From Medicago truncatula (Eukaryota > Streptophyta > Magnoliopsida > Fabales > Fabaceae), in assembly GCF_003473485.1 (NCBI RefSeq), contig NC_053045.1, forward strand, positions 57,020,494 to 57,084,493: a DNA stretch of 64,000 nucleotides. Direction: 5' to 3'. Shown here in pieces: positions 22,498-33,432 of this stretch. A program made the translations under genes and the position numbers. The notes beneath the pieces are model-generated. The model was not told the origin of the DNA. It saw only the letters and a program-made list of their open reading frames with translations, and ran no database searches. Position 1 is the first letter of the stretch. Each line of letters starts with the position of its first letter.

Positions 22498-23928
22498 ATG
22501 AAGAAGACTAAGTGCTACAAGTTCAAGGAAGTGGATTTGGTTAGTTTGAGAGAGTTGGCGCTCAAGGTCAAGAGCCAAACAGGGTTCCGACTCCGGTATG
22601 GGGGATTGCTTACTTTGCTCCGAACCGATGTGGACGAGAAGCTAGTGCACACTCTAGTGCAATTTTATGATCCAAGCTTCCGTTGCTTCACTTTCCCGGA
22701 CTTCCAGTTGGTTCCTACTCTCGAGGCTTACTCCAATCTAGTGGGTTTACCTATAGCCGAGAAGACGCCTTTCACCGGTCCCGGGACTTCTCTTACTCCT
22801 CTGGTTATTGCTAAGGATCTCTACCTCAAGACTTCCGACGTCTCCAACCATCTTATTACCAAGTCTCACATCCGGGGGTTCACTTCAAAGTATCTTCTTG
22901 ATCAGGCTAATCTCAGTACTACTCGTCAGGATACACTCGAGGCTATTCTTGCTTTGCTTATCTACGGGCTCATTCTCTTTCCGAACCTCGACAACTTCGT
23001 GGACATGAATGCTATCAAGATCTTTCATTCCAAGAACCCGGTTCCTACTTTGCTAGCGGATACCTACCACGCCATTCATGACAGGACTCTCAAGGGCCGT
23101 GGGTATATTCTTTGCTGCATATCTCTTTTGTATAGGTGGTTTATTTCGCACCTTCCGAGTTCCTTCCATGATAACTCGGAAAATTGGTCCTACTCTCAGC
23201 GGATTATGGCCCTCACTCCTAATGAGGTCGTCTGGCTCACTCCTGCCGCTCAAGTGAAGGAAATCATTATGGGTTGTGGAGACTTTCTCAATGTACCTCT
23301 TCTTGGTACTCGGGGAGGAATTAACTACAATCCCGAGCTTGCTATGAGACAGTTTGGTTTCCCTATGAAGTCGAAGCCCATCAATCTTGCTACATCTCCA
23401 GAGTTCTTCTTCTACACGAATGCTCCTACTGGACAAAGGAAAGCTTTCATGGATGCTTGGTCCAAGGTTCGAAGGAAGAGTGTGAAGCATCTAGGTGTGA
23501 GATCCGGTGTTGCTCATGAGGCCTATACTCAGTGGGTGATAGATCGAGCTGAGGAGATTGGTATGCCTTATCCAGCTATGAGATACGTGTCTTCGTCTAC
23601 CCCATCTATGCCTCTACCTTTGCTCCCCGCGACTCAGGATATGTATCAGGAGCATCTAGCTATGGAGAGTCGTGAGAAGCAAGTGTGGAAAGCTCGGTAC
23701 AATCAAGCCGAGAATCTAATCATGACTTTGGATGGTAGAGATGAGCAGAAGACTCATGAGAATCTAATGTTGAAGAAAGAGCTAGCTAAGGCCCGGAGGG
23801 AATTGGAAGAGAAAGATGAGCTGCTTATGAGGGACTCCAAGAGAGCTCGAGGACGACGAGACTTCTTTGATAGATACTGTGATTCAGATTCCGAGTCCGA
23901 TGATCTTCCGACTACTTCTTATGCTTGA
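22498..23928 (+). CDS. Ogre ORF1 (extra ORF upstream of gag)
   Basis: Open frame of 476 codons from an ATG. The middle (FPDFQLVPTLEAYSNLVGLP, then LIYGLILFPNLDNFVD) resembles the plant-mobile-domain-like protein found in ORF1 of Ogre elements. The C-terminal third is charged and probably coiled-coil (KARRELEEKDELL) and ends in an acidic Ser/Asp stretch. Its role in the life cycle is not established. Its presence is one of the diagnostic traits of Ogre among Tat elements. Confidence 0.85.
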   Translation: MKKTKCYKFKEVDLVSLRELALKVKSQTGFRLRYGGLLTLLRTDVDEKLVHTLVQFYDPSFRCFTFPDFQLVPTLEAYSNLVGLPIAEKTPFTGPGTSLTPLVIAKDLYLKTSDVSNHLITKSHIRGFTSKYLLDQANLSTTRQDTLEAILALLIYGLILFPNLDNFVDMNAIKIFHSKNPVPTLLADTYHAIHDRTLKGRGYILCCISLLYRWFISHLPSSFHDNSENWSYSQRIMALTPNEVVWLTPAAQVKEIIMGCGDFLNVPLLGTRGGINYNPELAMRQFGFPMKSKPINLATSPEFFFYTNAPTGQRKAFMDAWSKVRRKSVKHLGVRSGVAHEAYTQWVIDRAEEIGMPYPAMRYVSSSTPSMPLPLLPATQDMYQEHLAMESREKQVWKARYNQAENLIMTLDGRDEQKTHENLMLKKELAKARRELEEKDELLMRDSKRARGRRDFFDRYCDSDSESDDLPTTSYA

Positions 23929-24152
23929 GGGCTTCATTTGTTTATCTTGTTGAAATTTCAAAGTCTTCCTTTTGAAAATGCTATGTAGTTTTGATTATTT
24001 GCAAAATTTCTAATTTGTTTAAAAATCCTTCGATGAAAAAAATAAGTCTTTCGCATTTGCATTTGCATATCATGCATCATATGCATCATGCATCGGTCAC
24101 AAAGGCTTCCGAGTGCTTACCACCTCCTGGTTTCTCTGCCGCAGTGTGAAAA

Positions 24153-27100
24153 GTGGCTCGTGCTCAGAGAGTTTACGAACCTGATAGAATTGATCGAACC
24201 AGAGAATACAGAAGAAAGAAAAGGGCTATGGAAGAAGAGAACACACAGCTTCGTACCGAATTGGCATCTCTAAGGGAGGAATTGGCCAAAGCTCATGATG
24301 CTATGACTGCTCTGTTGGCTGCTCAGGAACAACCAGTTCCTGTAGTTTCTACAGCTGCAAATGTGACTCCTACCGTAACAACTGATCCCCGCTCTATCAT
24401 GCCATCCGGGTATCCTTACGGGCTTCCGCTGTACTATACTGCTAATACAGGGGTAGGGACCTCTGGTACTACCAACAGTGGCCCAATCCCAGGGGCAAAC
24501 TTAACTCCTGTTAGTACTGCCTTGACTCAAGCTGCAACGACTGTTACCGAGCCCATTGTGAATGCGGTGCCTCTATTTGTCCATGCTAATGCGCACCACG
24601 GGAGTATTGCCACAACCGGAACTATGGAAGAGAGAATGGAAGAACTTGCCAAAGAGCTCCGACGGGAAATTAAGGCCAACAGGGGAAATGGAGACTCCAT
24701 TAAAACCCAGGACCTCTGCTTGGTATCGAAGGTAGATGTCCCAAAAAAGTTCAAAGTCCCGGAGTTCGACAAATATAACGGGCTGACTTGTCCTCAAAAT
24801 CATATTGTCAAATATGTCCGGAAGATGGGCAACTACAAGGACAATGATTCCCTTATGATCCATTACTTCCAAGACAGTCTGATGGAAGATGCTGCAGAGT
24901 GGTATACTAGTCTGAGCAAAGACGATGTCCATACTTTTGATGAGCTGGCCACCGCTTTCAGGAGCCACTACGGGTTTAACACTCGTTTGAAGCCGAATAG
25001 GGAGTTCCTCAGGTCCCTATCTCAGAAAAAGGAGGAAAGTTTCCGTGAATATGCGCAAAGGTGGAGAGGGGCAGCTGCCCGTATCACTCCTGCTTTAGAT
25101 GAAGAAGAAATGACCCAGACATTCTTAAAGACCTTGAAGAAAGATTATGTTGAGAGGATGATCATCGCTGCCCCGAACAACTTTTCGGAGATGGTCACTA
25201 TGGGAACCCGTCTTGAGGAAGCAGTCAGAGATGGGATCATTGTGTTTGAGAAAGCTGAATCTTCTACGAGTGCATCGAAAAGGTATGGTAATGGACACCA
25301 CAAGAAGAAAGAAACGGAAGTGGGGATGGTGTCAGCTGGAGCCGGTCAATCTATGGCTACCGTTGCTCCTATCAATACAGCTCAAATGCCTCCGTCATAC
25401 CCATATATGCCGTATTCTCAGCATCCGTTCTTCCCACCGTTTTATCATCAGTACCCTTTGCCACCGGGCCAGCCTCAAGTGCCCGTCAATGCAATTGCCC
25501 AACAGATAAAACAACAGTTGCCGGTTCAACAACAACAACAACAACAGCAGCAGCAGTATACTAGACCAACTTTTCCTCCTATACCGATGTTGTATGCAGA
25601 ACTTCTTCCGACTTTACTCCAGAGAGGACATTGTACAACTAGACAGGGCAAGCCACCACCTGATCCGTTGCCTCCAAGGTTCAGGTCTGATCTCAAATGT
25701 GACTTTCATCAAGGCGCCTTAGGACATGATGTCGAGGGGTGTTATGCTTTGAAGTATATTGTGAAGAAACTCATTGATCAAGGGAAGCTGACTTTTGAGA
25801 ATAATGTTCCACATGTCCTCGACAATCCGCTACCAAATCATGCCGCTGTGAATATGATCGAAGTGTGTGAGGAAGCTCCTAGACTTGATGTCCGCAATGT
25901 TGTCACTCCTCTGGTGCCTCTACATATCAAGCTGTGCAAAGCTTCTCTGTTCAGCCATGATCATGCCAAGTGTCTAGGATGCCTCCGTGATCCTTTGGGT
26001 TGCCATGCTGTTCAAGACGACATCCAAAGTTTGATGAATGATAATCTTCTGACTGTCAGTGATGTTTGCGTGATTGTGCCAGTTTTTCACGATCCGCCTG
26101 TCAAGAGTGTACCTTTGAAGAAGAATGCTGAGCCTTTGGTGATAAGGTTGCCCGAACCGATACCGTATACTTCAGAGAGGGCTATCCCGTACAAATACAA
26201 TGCTACTATGATAGAAAATGGAGTAGAGGTGCCTCTAGCCTCCTTTGCCACAGTAAGCAATATTGCCGAAGGAACTGCTGCAGCACTAAGAAGCGGGAAG
26301 GTCCGTCCGCCGTTATTTCAGAAGAAGGTAGCTACACCGACCATCCCACCAATTGAAGAAGCAACTTCAACCGTTGTTTCACCCATTGCTACAGATGTGA
26401 ACCAGCCAGGCAAATCTATAGAGGATTCGAATTTAGATGAGATTCTGAGGATAATAAAGAGGAGCGACTACAAAATCGTTGATCAATTGCTGCAGACTCC
26501 TTCGAAGATATCTGTCTTGTCATTACTCTTGAGTTCCGAGGCTCACAGGAATACCTTGTTGAAAGTGCTGGAGCAGGCTTATGTTGACCACGAAGTTACG
26601 GTAGACCGTTTCGGTGGCATAGTGGGAAATATTACTGCTTGTAACAACCTCTGGTTTAGTGAAGAAGAGTTGCCGGAAGTGGGAAAGAGTCACAATCTGG
26701 CTTTGCACATCTCGGTGAATTGTAAATCAGACATGATATCAAATGTGTTGGTGGATACCGGTTCCTCACTCAATGTAATGCCCAAGACAACTCTAGATCA
26801 GTTGAGCTACCGCGGGACCCCGTTGAGGAGAAGTACTTTCTTGGTCAAAGCTTTTGATGGATCTCGAAAGAATGTGCTGGGGGAAATAGACTTGCCGATA
26901 ACCATTGGCCCTGAGAATTTCTTGGTTACCTTCCAAGTGATGGACATTAATGCATCCTATAGTTGCCTGCTGGGAAGACCGTGGATACACGATGCAGGTG
27001 CGGTTACTTCCACCTTACATCAGAAGTTGAAATTTGTGAAGAATGGAAAACTCGTTACCATCCATGGTGAAGAAGCATACTTAGTCAGCCAGTTGTCTTC

Positions 27101-27470
27101 TTTTTCTTGTGTTGAAGCAGGGTCTGCTGAAGGGACTGCTTTCCAAGGTTTGACCATTGAAGGTGCAGAGCCTAAGGAAGCTGGGGCTGCTATGGCTTCA
27201 TTGAAAGATGCTCAGAGAGCCATCCAAGAAGGTCAGACTGCCGGCTGGGGCAAGATGATACGGCTCTGTGAGAACAAGCGTAAAGAAGGTCTCGGGTTCT
27301 CCCCGTCATCAAGGGTTTCCTCGGGAGTCTTCCACAGTGCAGGGTTTGTTAATGCTATCTCTGAAGAAGCCACTGGATCTGGTCTCAGGCCTACGTTTGT
27401 TACACCAGGAGGCATTGCGACGAATTGGGATGCCATTGACATTCCTTCAATCATGCATGTTTCTGAGTAA
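24153..27470 (+). CDS. Ogre gag-protease region
   Basis: Open for 1105 codons from 24153; the first in-frame ATG is at 24228. Parts: an N-terminal charged segment; the gag capsid-like domain at about 24780-25260 (AEWYTSL, FREYAQRWR); a proline/glutamine-rich linker with a CAA/CAG-coded glutamine run near 25528-25560; a Cys/His-containing segment (CDFHQGALGHDVEGC) at ~25700; and an aspartic protease with VDTGSSLNVMP at ~26750. The gag and protease share one frame, as is usual in the Tat lineage. Part of the element at 18244-36980. Confidence 0.9.
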   Translation: MARAQRVYEPDRIDRTREYRRKKRAMEEENTQLRTELASLREELAKAHDAMTALLAAQEQPVPVVSTAANVTPTVTTDPRSIMPSGYPYGLPLYYTANTGVGTSGTTNSGPIPGANLTPVSTALTQAATTVTEPIVNAVPLFVHANAHHGSIATTGTMEERMEELAKELRREIKANRGNGDSIKTQDLCLVSKVDVPKKFKVPEFDKYNGLTCPQNHIVKYVRKMGNYKDNDSLMIHYFQDSLMEDAAEWYTSLSKDDVHTFDELATAFRSHYGFNTRLKPNREFLRSLSQKKEESFREYAQRWRGAAARITPALDEEEMTQTFLKTLKKDYVERMIIAAPNNFSEMVTMGTRLEEAVRDGIIVFEKAESSTSASKRYGNGHHKKKETEVGMVSAGAGQSMATVAPINTAQMPPSYPYMPYSQHPFFPPFYHQYPLPPGQPQVPVNAIAQQIKQQLPVQQQQQQQQQQYTRPTFPPIPMLYAELLPTLLQRGHCTTRQGKPPPDPLPPRFRSDLKCDFHQGALGHDVEGCYALKYIVKKLIDQGKLTFENNVPHVLDNPLPNHAAVNMIEVCEEAPRLDVRNVVTPLVPLHIKLCKASLFSHDHAKCLGCLRDPLGCHAVQDDIQSLMNDNLLTVSDVCVIVPVFHDPPVKSVPLKKNAEPLVIRLPEPIPYTSERAIPYKYNATMIENGVEVPLASFATVSNIAEGTAAALRSGKVRPPLFQKKVATPTIPPIEEATSTVVSPIATDVNQPGKSIEDSNLDEILRIIKRSDYKIVDQLLQTPSKISVLSLLLSSEAHRNTLLKVLEQAYVDHEVTVDRFGGIVGNITACNNLWFSEEELPEVGKSHNLALHISVNCKSDMISNVLVDTGSSLNVMPKTTLDQLSYRGTPLRRSTFLVKAFDGSRKNVLGEIDLPITIGPENFLVTFQVMDINASYSCLLGRPWIHDAGAVTSTLHQKLKFVKNGKLVTIHGEEAYLVSQLSSFSCVEAGSAEGTAFQGLTIEGAEPKEAGAAMASLKDAQRAIQEGQTAGWGKMIRLCENKRKEGLGFSPSSRVSSGVFHSAGFVNAISEEATGSGLRPTFVTPGGIATNWDAIDIPSIMHVSE

Positions 27471-27747
27471 TGTGTCTTGTTGCTTTAGTGTTGTTTTCAA
27501 AATAACAATCCTCTCGCTCTGCCCAAAGCGAGAGTGATATTTTCTGTAAGGGCATGTTTGTTTCGGCATTGCCGTTGATTAATAAAATTTTGTCGTTTCT
27601 TCCACGACTACTTTTTTTTAGTGCTTTTTCCCTTGGAAACAATGGTAATGCCAGAAAAAACCAAAACGTCTGTATTTTCTTATTAATTTCAAAAATCTGC
27701 ATGAAAAAAAAACTCTTTCTAAAAATCATCCAATCATTATATGCAGG

Positions 27748-30700
27748 TTGAACCATAATAAACCCGTTGAACACAGTAATCCTACGGTTCCTCCAAGTTT
27801 TGATTTCCCTGTATATGAAGCCGAAGATGAGGAAGGTGATGACATACCGTATGAGATCACTCGGTTACTTGAGCAAGAAAAGAAAGCCATTCAGCCTCAC
27901 CAAGAAGAGATTGAGCTTATCAACATAGGTACCGAGGAAAACAAGCAAGAAATCAAGATTGGTGCTACTCTAGAGGAAGGGGTTAAACAGAAGATCATCC
28001 AACTCCTCCGGGAATATCCGGATATTTTTGCATGGTCCTATGAAGATATGCCAGGTCTAGACCCTATGATCGTGGAGCATCGGATCCCTACCAAGCCTGA
28101 ATGTCCTCCCGTCAGGCAGAAATTGAGGAGGACTCATCCTGACATGGCCCTCAAGATCAAGAATGAAGTTCAAAAGCAGATCGATGCGGGTTTCCTCATG
28201 ACAGTTGAGTATCCCGAATGGGTTGCCAATATTGTGCCTGTGCCAAAGAAGGATGGTAAAGTTCGGATGTGTGTTGATTTCAGGGACTTGAACAAAGCCA
28301 GTCCAAAAGACAACTTTCCGTTACCCCATATTGACGTGCTTGTTGATAATACTGCTCAATCTAAGGTGTTCTCCTTCATGGACGGTTTTTCCGGTTATAA
28401 TCAGATCAAAATGTCTCCTGAAGATAGAGAAAAGACATCTTTTATCACTCCATGGGGTACTTTCTGCTACAAAGTGATGCCGTTCGGCCTAATCAATGCT
28501 GGTGCTACCTACCAAAGGGGAATGACCACTCTGTTTCATGACATGATTCACAAAGAAGTTGAGGTATATGTGGATGACATGATTGTGAAGTCAGCAGATG
28601 AGGAGCAGCATGTTGAATATTTAACAAAGATGTTTGAAAGGTTGAGAAAATACAAGCTGCGTTTGAATCCCAACAAATGTACATTTGGTGTCAGGTCCGG
28701 AAAGTTATTGGGCTTCATTGTCAGCCAAAAGGGCATTGAAGTCGATCCTGATAAGGTCCGGGCCATCCGAGAAATGCCAGCTCCACAGACAGAGAAGCAA
28801 GTCAGAGGTTTCTTGGGACGTTTGAATTACATCTCCCGATTCATATCTCATATGACTGCAACCTGCGGGCCAATCTTCAAGCTACTCAGAAAGAACCAGC
28901 CTATTGTATGGAATGATGAATGCCAAGAAGCTTTTGATAGCATCAAGAATTACCTGCTGGAACCACCTATCCTTGTCCCACCCGTGGAAGGAAGGCCTTT
29001 GATTATGTATTTGGCAGTATTTGATGAATCCATGGGATGCGTGCTTGGTCAACAAGATGAAACTGGAAAGAAAGAGCACGCTATCTACTATCTAAGCAAG
29101 AAGTTCACCGATTGTGAAACTCGGTATACAATGCTTGAGAAGACTTGTTGTGCTCTAGCTTGGGCTGCTAAACGCCTGCGTCATTATTTGGTGAATCATA
29201 CAACTTGGTTGATATCCAGAATGGATCCGATAAAGTATATCTTTGAGAAAGCGGCCGTTACTGGGAAGATCGCACGCTGGCAAATGCTTTTGTCTGAATA
29301 TGATATTGTGTTCAAAACTCAAAAGGCAATCAAAGGTAGCATTCTTGCCGATCATCTTGCCTACCAACCTCTTGATGATTATCAACCAATTGAATTCGAT
29401 TTCCCCGATGAAGAGATCATGTATTTAAAATCCAAAGACTGCGAAGAACCGTTGATTAATGAAGGTCCAGATCCCAATAGCAAGTGGGGTTTAGTCTTTG
29501 ATGGTGCTGTCAATGCTTATGGCAAAGGAATTGGGGCAGTCATTGTATCCCCGCAAGGGCATCACATTCCTTTTACCGCCAGAATTCTGTTCGAATGTAC
29601 CAACAACATGGCTGAGTATGAAGCATGTATCTTTGGGATCGAGGAAGCAATTGACATGAGAATCAAACACCTCGACATCTATGGAGATTCTGCGCTCGTC
29701 ATCAATCAGATAAAGGGTGAATGGGAGACCCACCATGCTAAGTTGATTCCTTATCGTGATTATGCGAGACGTCTTCTGACATATTTTACAAGGGTTGAGC
29801 TGCATCATATTCCTCGTGATGAGAACCAAATGGCTGATGCTCTTGCTACTCTATCCTCCATGTTTCGAGTAAACCATTGGAATGATGTGCCAATAATTAA
29901 AGTGCAACGCCTTGAAAGACCTTCGCATGTGTTTGCTATTGGGGATGTGATCGATCAGGCTGGTGAAAATGTGGTTGACTATAGACCCTGGTACTATGAC
30001 ATCAAGCAGTTCTTGCTGAGCCGTGAGTATCCGCCAGGTGCTTCCAAACAAGACAAGAAGACCTTGAGAAGATTGGCCGGTAGATTCCTGTTAGATGGAG
30101 ATATTCTGTACAAGAGGAACTATGACATGGTATTGTTAAGGTGTGTTGATGAACATGAAGCAGAGCAGTTAATGCATGATGTACATGACGGTACCTTCGG
30201 GACCCATGCTACAGGGCATACTATGTCAAGAAAGTTGCTACGGGCAGGTTACTACTGGATGACTATGGAGCATGATTGCTACCAGTACGCCAGAAAATGT
30301 CACAAATGTCAAATCTATGCTGATAAGATTCATGTGCCTCCGCACGCCCTCAATGTTATGTCATCCCCATGGCCGTTCTCAATGTGGGGCATCGACATGA
30401 TTGGAAGAATTGAACCGAAAGCTTCAAATGGTCATCGTTTCATCTTAGTGGCAATTGACTACTTTACCAAATGGGTTGAAGCAGCATCTTATACCAATGT
30501 GACCAAGCAAGTGGTAGCTAAGTTCATCAAGAACAACATCATCTGTCGATATGGTGTTCCCAGCAAGATTATTACCGACAATGGTACCAACCTGAACAAC
30601 AATGTGGTGCAAGCTCTTTGTGAAGAATTCAAAATTGAGCATCATAACTCTTCTCCCTATAGACCTCAGATGAATGGTGCAGTTGAGGCCGCCAACAAGA

Positions 30701-31236
30701 ATATCAAGAGAATTGTCCAGAAGATGGTAACCACTTACAAGGACTGGCATGAGATGTTACCCTATGCTCTGCATGGCTACCGCACTACCGTGCGCAGTTC
30801 AACCGGGGCAACCCCTTTCTCTCTTGTATATGGTATGGAAGCAGTTCTTCCTTTGGAAGTGGAGATCCCATCTCTCCGTGTGATAATGGAAGCAAAGTTA
30901 TCTGAGGCTGAATGGTGCCAAAGCCGGTATGATCAGTTGAATTTGATTGAGGAAAAACGTATGGATGCCATGGCTCGTGGACAGTCATATCAAGCAAGAA
31001 TGAAGACTGCTTTTGACAAGAAAGTCCATCCTCGAGAATTCAAGGTAGGAGAACTTGTATTGAAAAGGAGGATAAGCCAGCAACCCGACCCAAGGGGCAA
31101 GTGGACGCCTAACTATGAAGGTCCTTATGTTGTCAAGAAGGCCTTCTCCGGTGGTGCTTTAATCCTTACACACATGGATGGTGTGGAGCTTCCAAATCCA
31201 GTGAATGCCGATATAGTCAAGAAATACTTTGCCTAG
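27748..31236 (+). CDS. Ogre reverse transcriptase - RNase H - second RNase H - integrase region
   Basis: Open for about 1160 codons, following a splice-acceptor-like tatatgcag near 27738-27746, consistent with the intron the family is known to use. Parts: reverse transcriptase about 28200-28780 with YVDD at ~28565; first RNase H about 29000-29360; a second RNase H of the type special to the Tat lineage about 29480-29870 (FDGAVNAYGKG, MADALATL); integrase with an HHCC zinc segment about 30175-30320, a catalytic core about 30370-30760 (ITDNGTNL) and a C-terminal GKWTPNYEGPYVV segment. Part of the element at 18244-36980. Confidence 0.93.
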   Translation: MNHNKPVEHSNPTVPPSFDFPVYEAEDEEGDDIPYEITRLLEQEKKAIQPHQEEIELINIGTEENKQEIKIGATLEEGVKQKIIQLLREYPDIFAWSYEDMPGLDPMIVEHRIPTKPECPPVRQKLRRTHPDMALKIKNEVQKQIDAGFLMTVEYPEWVANIVPVPKKDGKVRMCVDFRDLNKASPKDNFPLPHIDVLVDNTAQSKVFSFMDGFSGYNQIKMSPEDREKTSFITPWGTFCYKVMPFGLINAGATYQRGMTTLFHDMIHKEVEVYVDDMIVKSADEEQHVEYLTKMFERLRKYKLRLNPNKCTFGVRSGKLLGFIVSQKGIEVDPDKVRAIREMPAPQTEKQVRGFLGRLNYISRFISHMTATCGPIFKLLRKNQPIVWNDECQEAFDSIKNYLLEPPILVPPVEGRPLIMYLAVFDESMGCVLGQQDETGKKEHAIYYLSKKFTDCETRYTMLEKTCCALAWAAKRLRHYLVNHTTWLISRMDPIKYIFEKAAVTGKIARWQMLLSEYDIVFKTQKAIKGSILADHLAYQPLDDYQPIEFDFPDEEIMYLKSKDCEEPLINEGPDPNSKWGLVFDGAVNAYGKGIGAVIVSPQGHHIPFTARILFECTNNMAEYEACIFGIEEAIDMRIKHLDIYGDSALVINQIKGEWETHHAKLIPYRDYARRLLTYFTRVELHHIPRDENQMADALATLSSMFRVNHWNDVPIIKVQRLERPSHVFAIGDVIDQAGENVVDYRPWYYDIKQFLLSREYPPGASKQDKKTLRRLAGRFLLDGDILYKRNYDMVLLRCVDEHEAEQLMHDVHDGTFGTHATGHTMSRKLLRAGYYWMTMEHDCYQYARKCHKCQIYADKIHVPPHALNVMSSPWPFSMWGIDMIGRIEPKASNGHRFILVAIDYFTKWVEAASYTNVTKQVVAKFIKNNIICRYGVPSKIITDNGTNLNNNVVQALCEEFKIEHHNSSPYRPQMNGAVEAANKNIKRIVQKMVTTYKDWHEMLPYALHGYRTTVRSSTGATPFSLVYGMEAVLPLEVEIPSLRVIMEAKLSEAEWCQSRYDQLNLIEEKRMDAMARGQSYQARMKTAFDKKVHPREFKVGELVLKRRISQQPDPRGKWTPNYEGPYVVKKAFSGGALILTHMDGVELPNPVNADIVKKYFA

Positions 31237-31254
31237 AAATATGAAAAGAACAGC

Positions 31255-32165
31255 GTGGTAGGTCGAAAACCCGAAAGGGCGGCCTAGGCAAAAATGCGCT
31301 TCCCGGTGGATCGAAAACCCGAAAGGGCGGTCCAGGCAAAAATAAGGGACAAAAAAAAACAAATATGAAAAGCTCGCTGAGATTGTACGCAACTCAGGCA
31401 AGAATGAGCGTCTCGATGAATCGAAAACCCGGAAGGGCGGTTCATGCAAAAATGAGATTGAAACAAAAGGCAAGTAACTATATCTGGCCAACCACCGTCC
31501 CCCTTGGGGCATCTGCAGCTGTTAATGACCGTCTTCATCAAAAGCTTCTGTACTTGTGGATTCAAAGTTTCTAAGAAATGTAGTGATTACTGTGTTCAAT
31601 GTACCACCAACCAATAAAATTACCATTTTCCAAGCTTTGTGAATCCGTGGAGTCACGCCTTTGGCTGACCACCACTCTTATACATCAATTTGAGCTTGTG
31701 CTTTTGTTTGAAACTCTATTTTCTTCTACTTTCAAAGCTATATACAAATCATTTTCCTTCTATTTTGATAATGACAATGCTTGAAACAAACATTTTTGAA
31801 AATTGAAAACTTTTTGTCTATTTTGAAAAGCAAACCTGAGCAACAGGGTACATTCAAATGAAACATGCATGAGCGAGAGTATGTTGATGTCTATTTCAAT
31901 ATATGTTACAAGCAGGTTCTCCTTCAGGATAGTCTGTGGTCAATGGCAAGAATGAAAAAACAGAATGAAAATGCATGAAAATAAATGAGCTCGCTAAGTT
32001 GAAAACCCGGAAGGGCGGCTTAGGCAAAAATGAGCACCCCGCTGGATTGACAACCCGAAAGGGCAGTTCAGGCAAAAATGGGGCATTGAAAAGAATTTAT
32101 TTCCCCGATGGATCGAAAACCCGAAAGGGCGATCCAGGCAAAAATGGGATGAAAAAAAAATGATA
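31255..32165 (+). repeat. Ogre 3' tandem array A (gaaaacccgaaagggcgg units)
   Basis: At least six copies of a ~36-bp core (atcgaaaacccgaaagggcg, then a gtccaggcaaaaatg-like stretch), at about 31262, 31309, 31418, 31998, 32045 and 32112. They form two clusters separated by unrelated sequence (31460-31980). Such hypervariable 3' tandem repeats are known in Tat/Ogre elements. No protein is encoded; the open frames across it are by-products of the period. Confidence 0.85.
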
Positions 32166-32699
32166 AATGAAAATTGAGAATATAACATGCAAAAAGCATT
32201 GACCACAGATGCGATGTCTACAAAATGCCCAGCACAACGGCGTTTTCCCCAGTAAAGTCTTCCAAGATTCTATCTCCAGCAAGTTGCATACCTACCTGCC
32301 CTCAGCCATGGTTCCAATACGTCTCCCAACGACGTCATCTCCAAAGAGGATTTCCAAGAATGTGTAATATAGCACGAGCCACTACGTGCCCAATACTCTG
32401 ATGTCTTGTCTTCCCCGTGAAGTCGCGCCTACAAAATGCCAACAGTCATGCATTACAAGCATTCATACATGCATAATCATGCATATTACGTACCCATGCA
32501 TTTAATAAAACTGTTATATCATCCATGCATATCGCATTTCCAATAACAATATCAGTCTCAATTCAAAACTCATGTCAGGTTCTCCGTCAAAACCTTGTGA
32601 GCCAATAATATCGGTCAATTTCTACCTTTCAATTCAAGTCGACGTCAAGTCAACCTCAATCTATATTTTGTCAACAAACCAATCCTCAGTGAATATGTT

Positions 32700-33175
32700 T
32701 CTGTTTGGTCAAGTGGCTAGTTCAAGTCCAAGAACAGCTTGTACCTATCAATTTGCTTATGTTATCGGTCGAGTGCCCAGCTCAATCCAAGAGCAGCTTG
32801 TACCTGTCTATCTGTTTCTGTCCGGTGGAGTAACCAGTTCGCATCCAAGAACAAGCTCACACCTGTTTATTTGCCTTTGCTTTCGGTCGAGTGACCAGTT
32901 CGAATCCATAAGAACAACTCGTACTTGTCAATTTCCCCAGTCGGGTCACCAGTTCGAATCCATAAGAACAACTCGCACTTTCCAGTATCCCCAAGTGAGT
33001 TACCAGTTCGAATCCATAAGAACAACTCATGTTTGTCCAGTAACCTCTATCCCCTGTGAAGTGACCAGTTCGAATCCGTAAGAAACTCGCAGTTGTCTGT
33101 TTGTTTCATCCCCGGTCAAGTGGCTAGTTTGAATCCAAGAACAGCTTGTACCTGTCCAATTTGTTTCTAGTTTCC
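32700..33175 (+). repeat. Ogre 3' tandem array B (about 60-bp units)
   Basis: About eight diverged copies of a unit built as gtcgagtgaccagttcgaat, ccataagaacaactcg, then a T/C-rich spacer, with period roughly 53-62 bp. Unlike array A it is contiguous. A 169-codon open frame across it (32572-33081) simply follows the repeat. Confidence 0.85.
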
Positions 33176-33432
33176 CGTTGCTCTGCTATTCACTATCTTT
33201 GTCAATGTCTACCAATCCCGCAATGGATACGACATATTTTGTTAATTCCAATCCCATGAGGTCTTGCATTCATAATCCAAATGATGCATGGCATGCATAT
33301 TATTTGAAAATGGGTAGGCGTATTTTTACGTCCAAACACAGTGCAAATGCTAATATTTAAGTATCTTCGTCCTGTCAAGCCGAAGACTCCGTCTCTCGAC
33401 TCTCCAGACAAAGAAACTTAAATAGGGGCAGC

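Noticed and set aside
31255-32165. CRISPR-like look of regularly repeated units
   Set aside because: Spacing is irregular, the genome is a plant, and the units are the known type of Tat/Ogre 3' tandem repeat.
32572-33081. 169-codon open frame
   Set aside because: It spans the ~60-bp tandem array of the Ogre 3' region and merely repeats the same peptide phrase.
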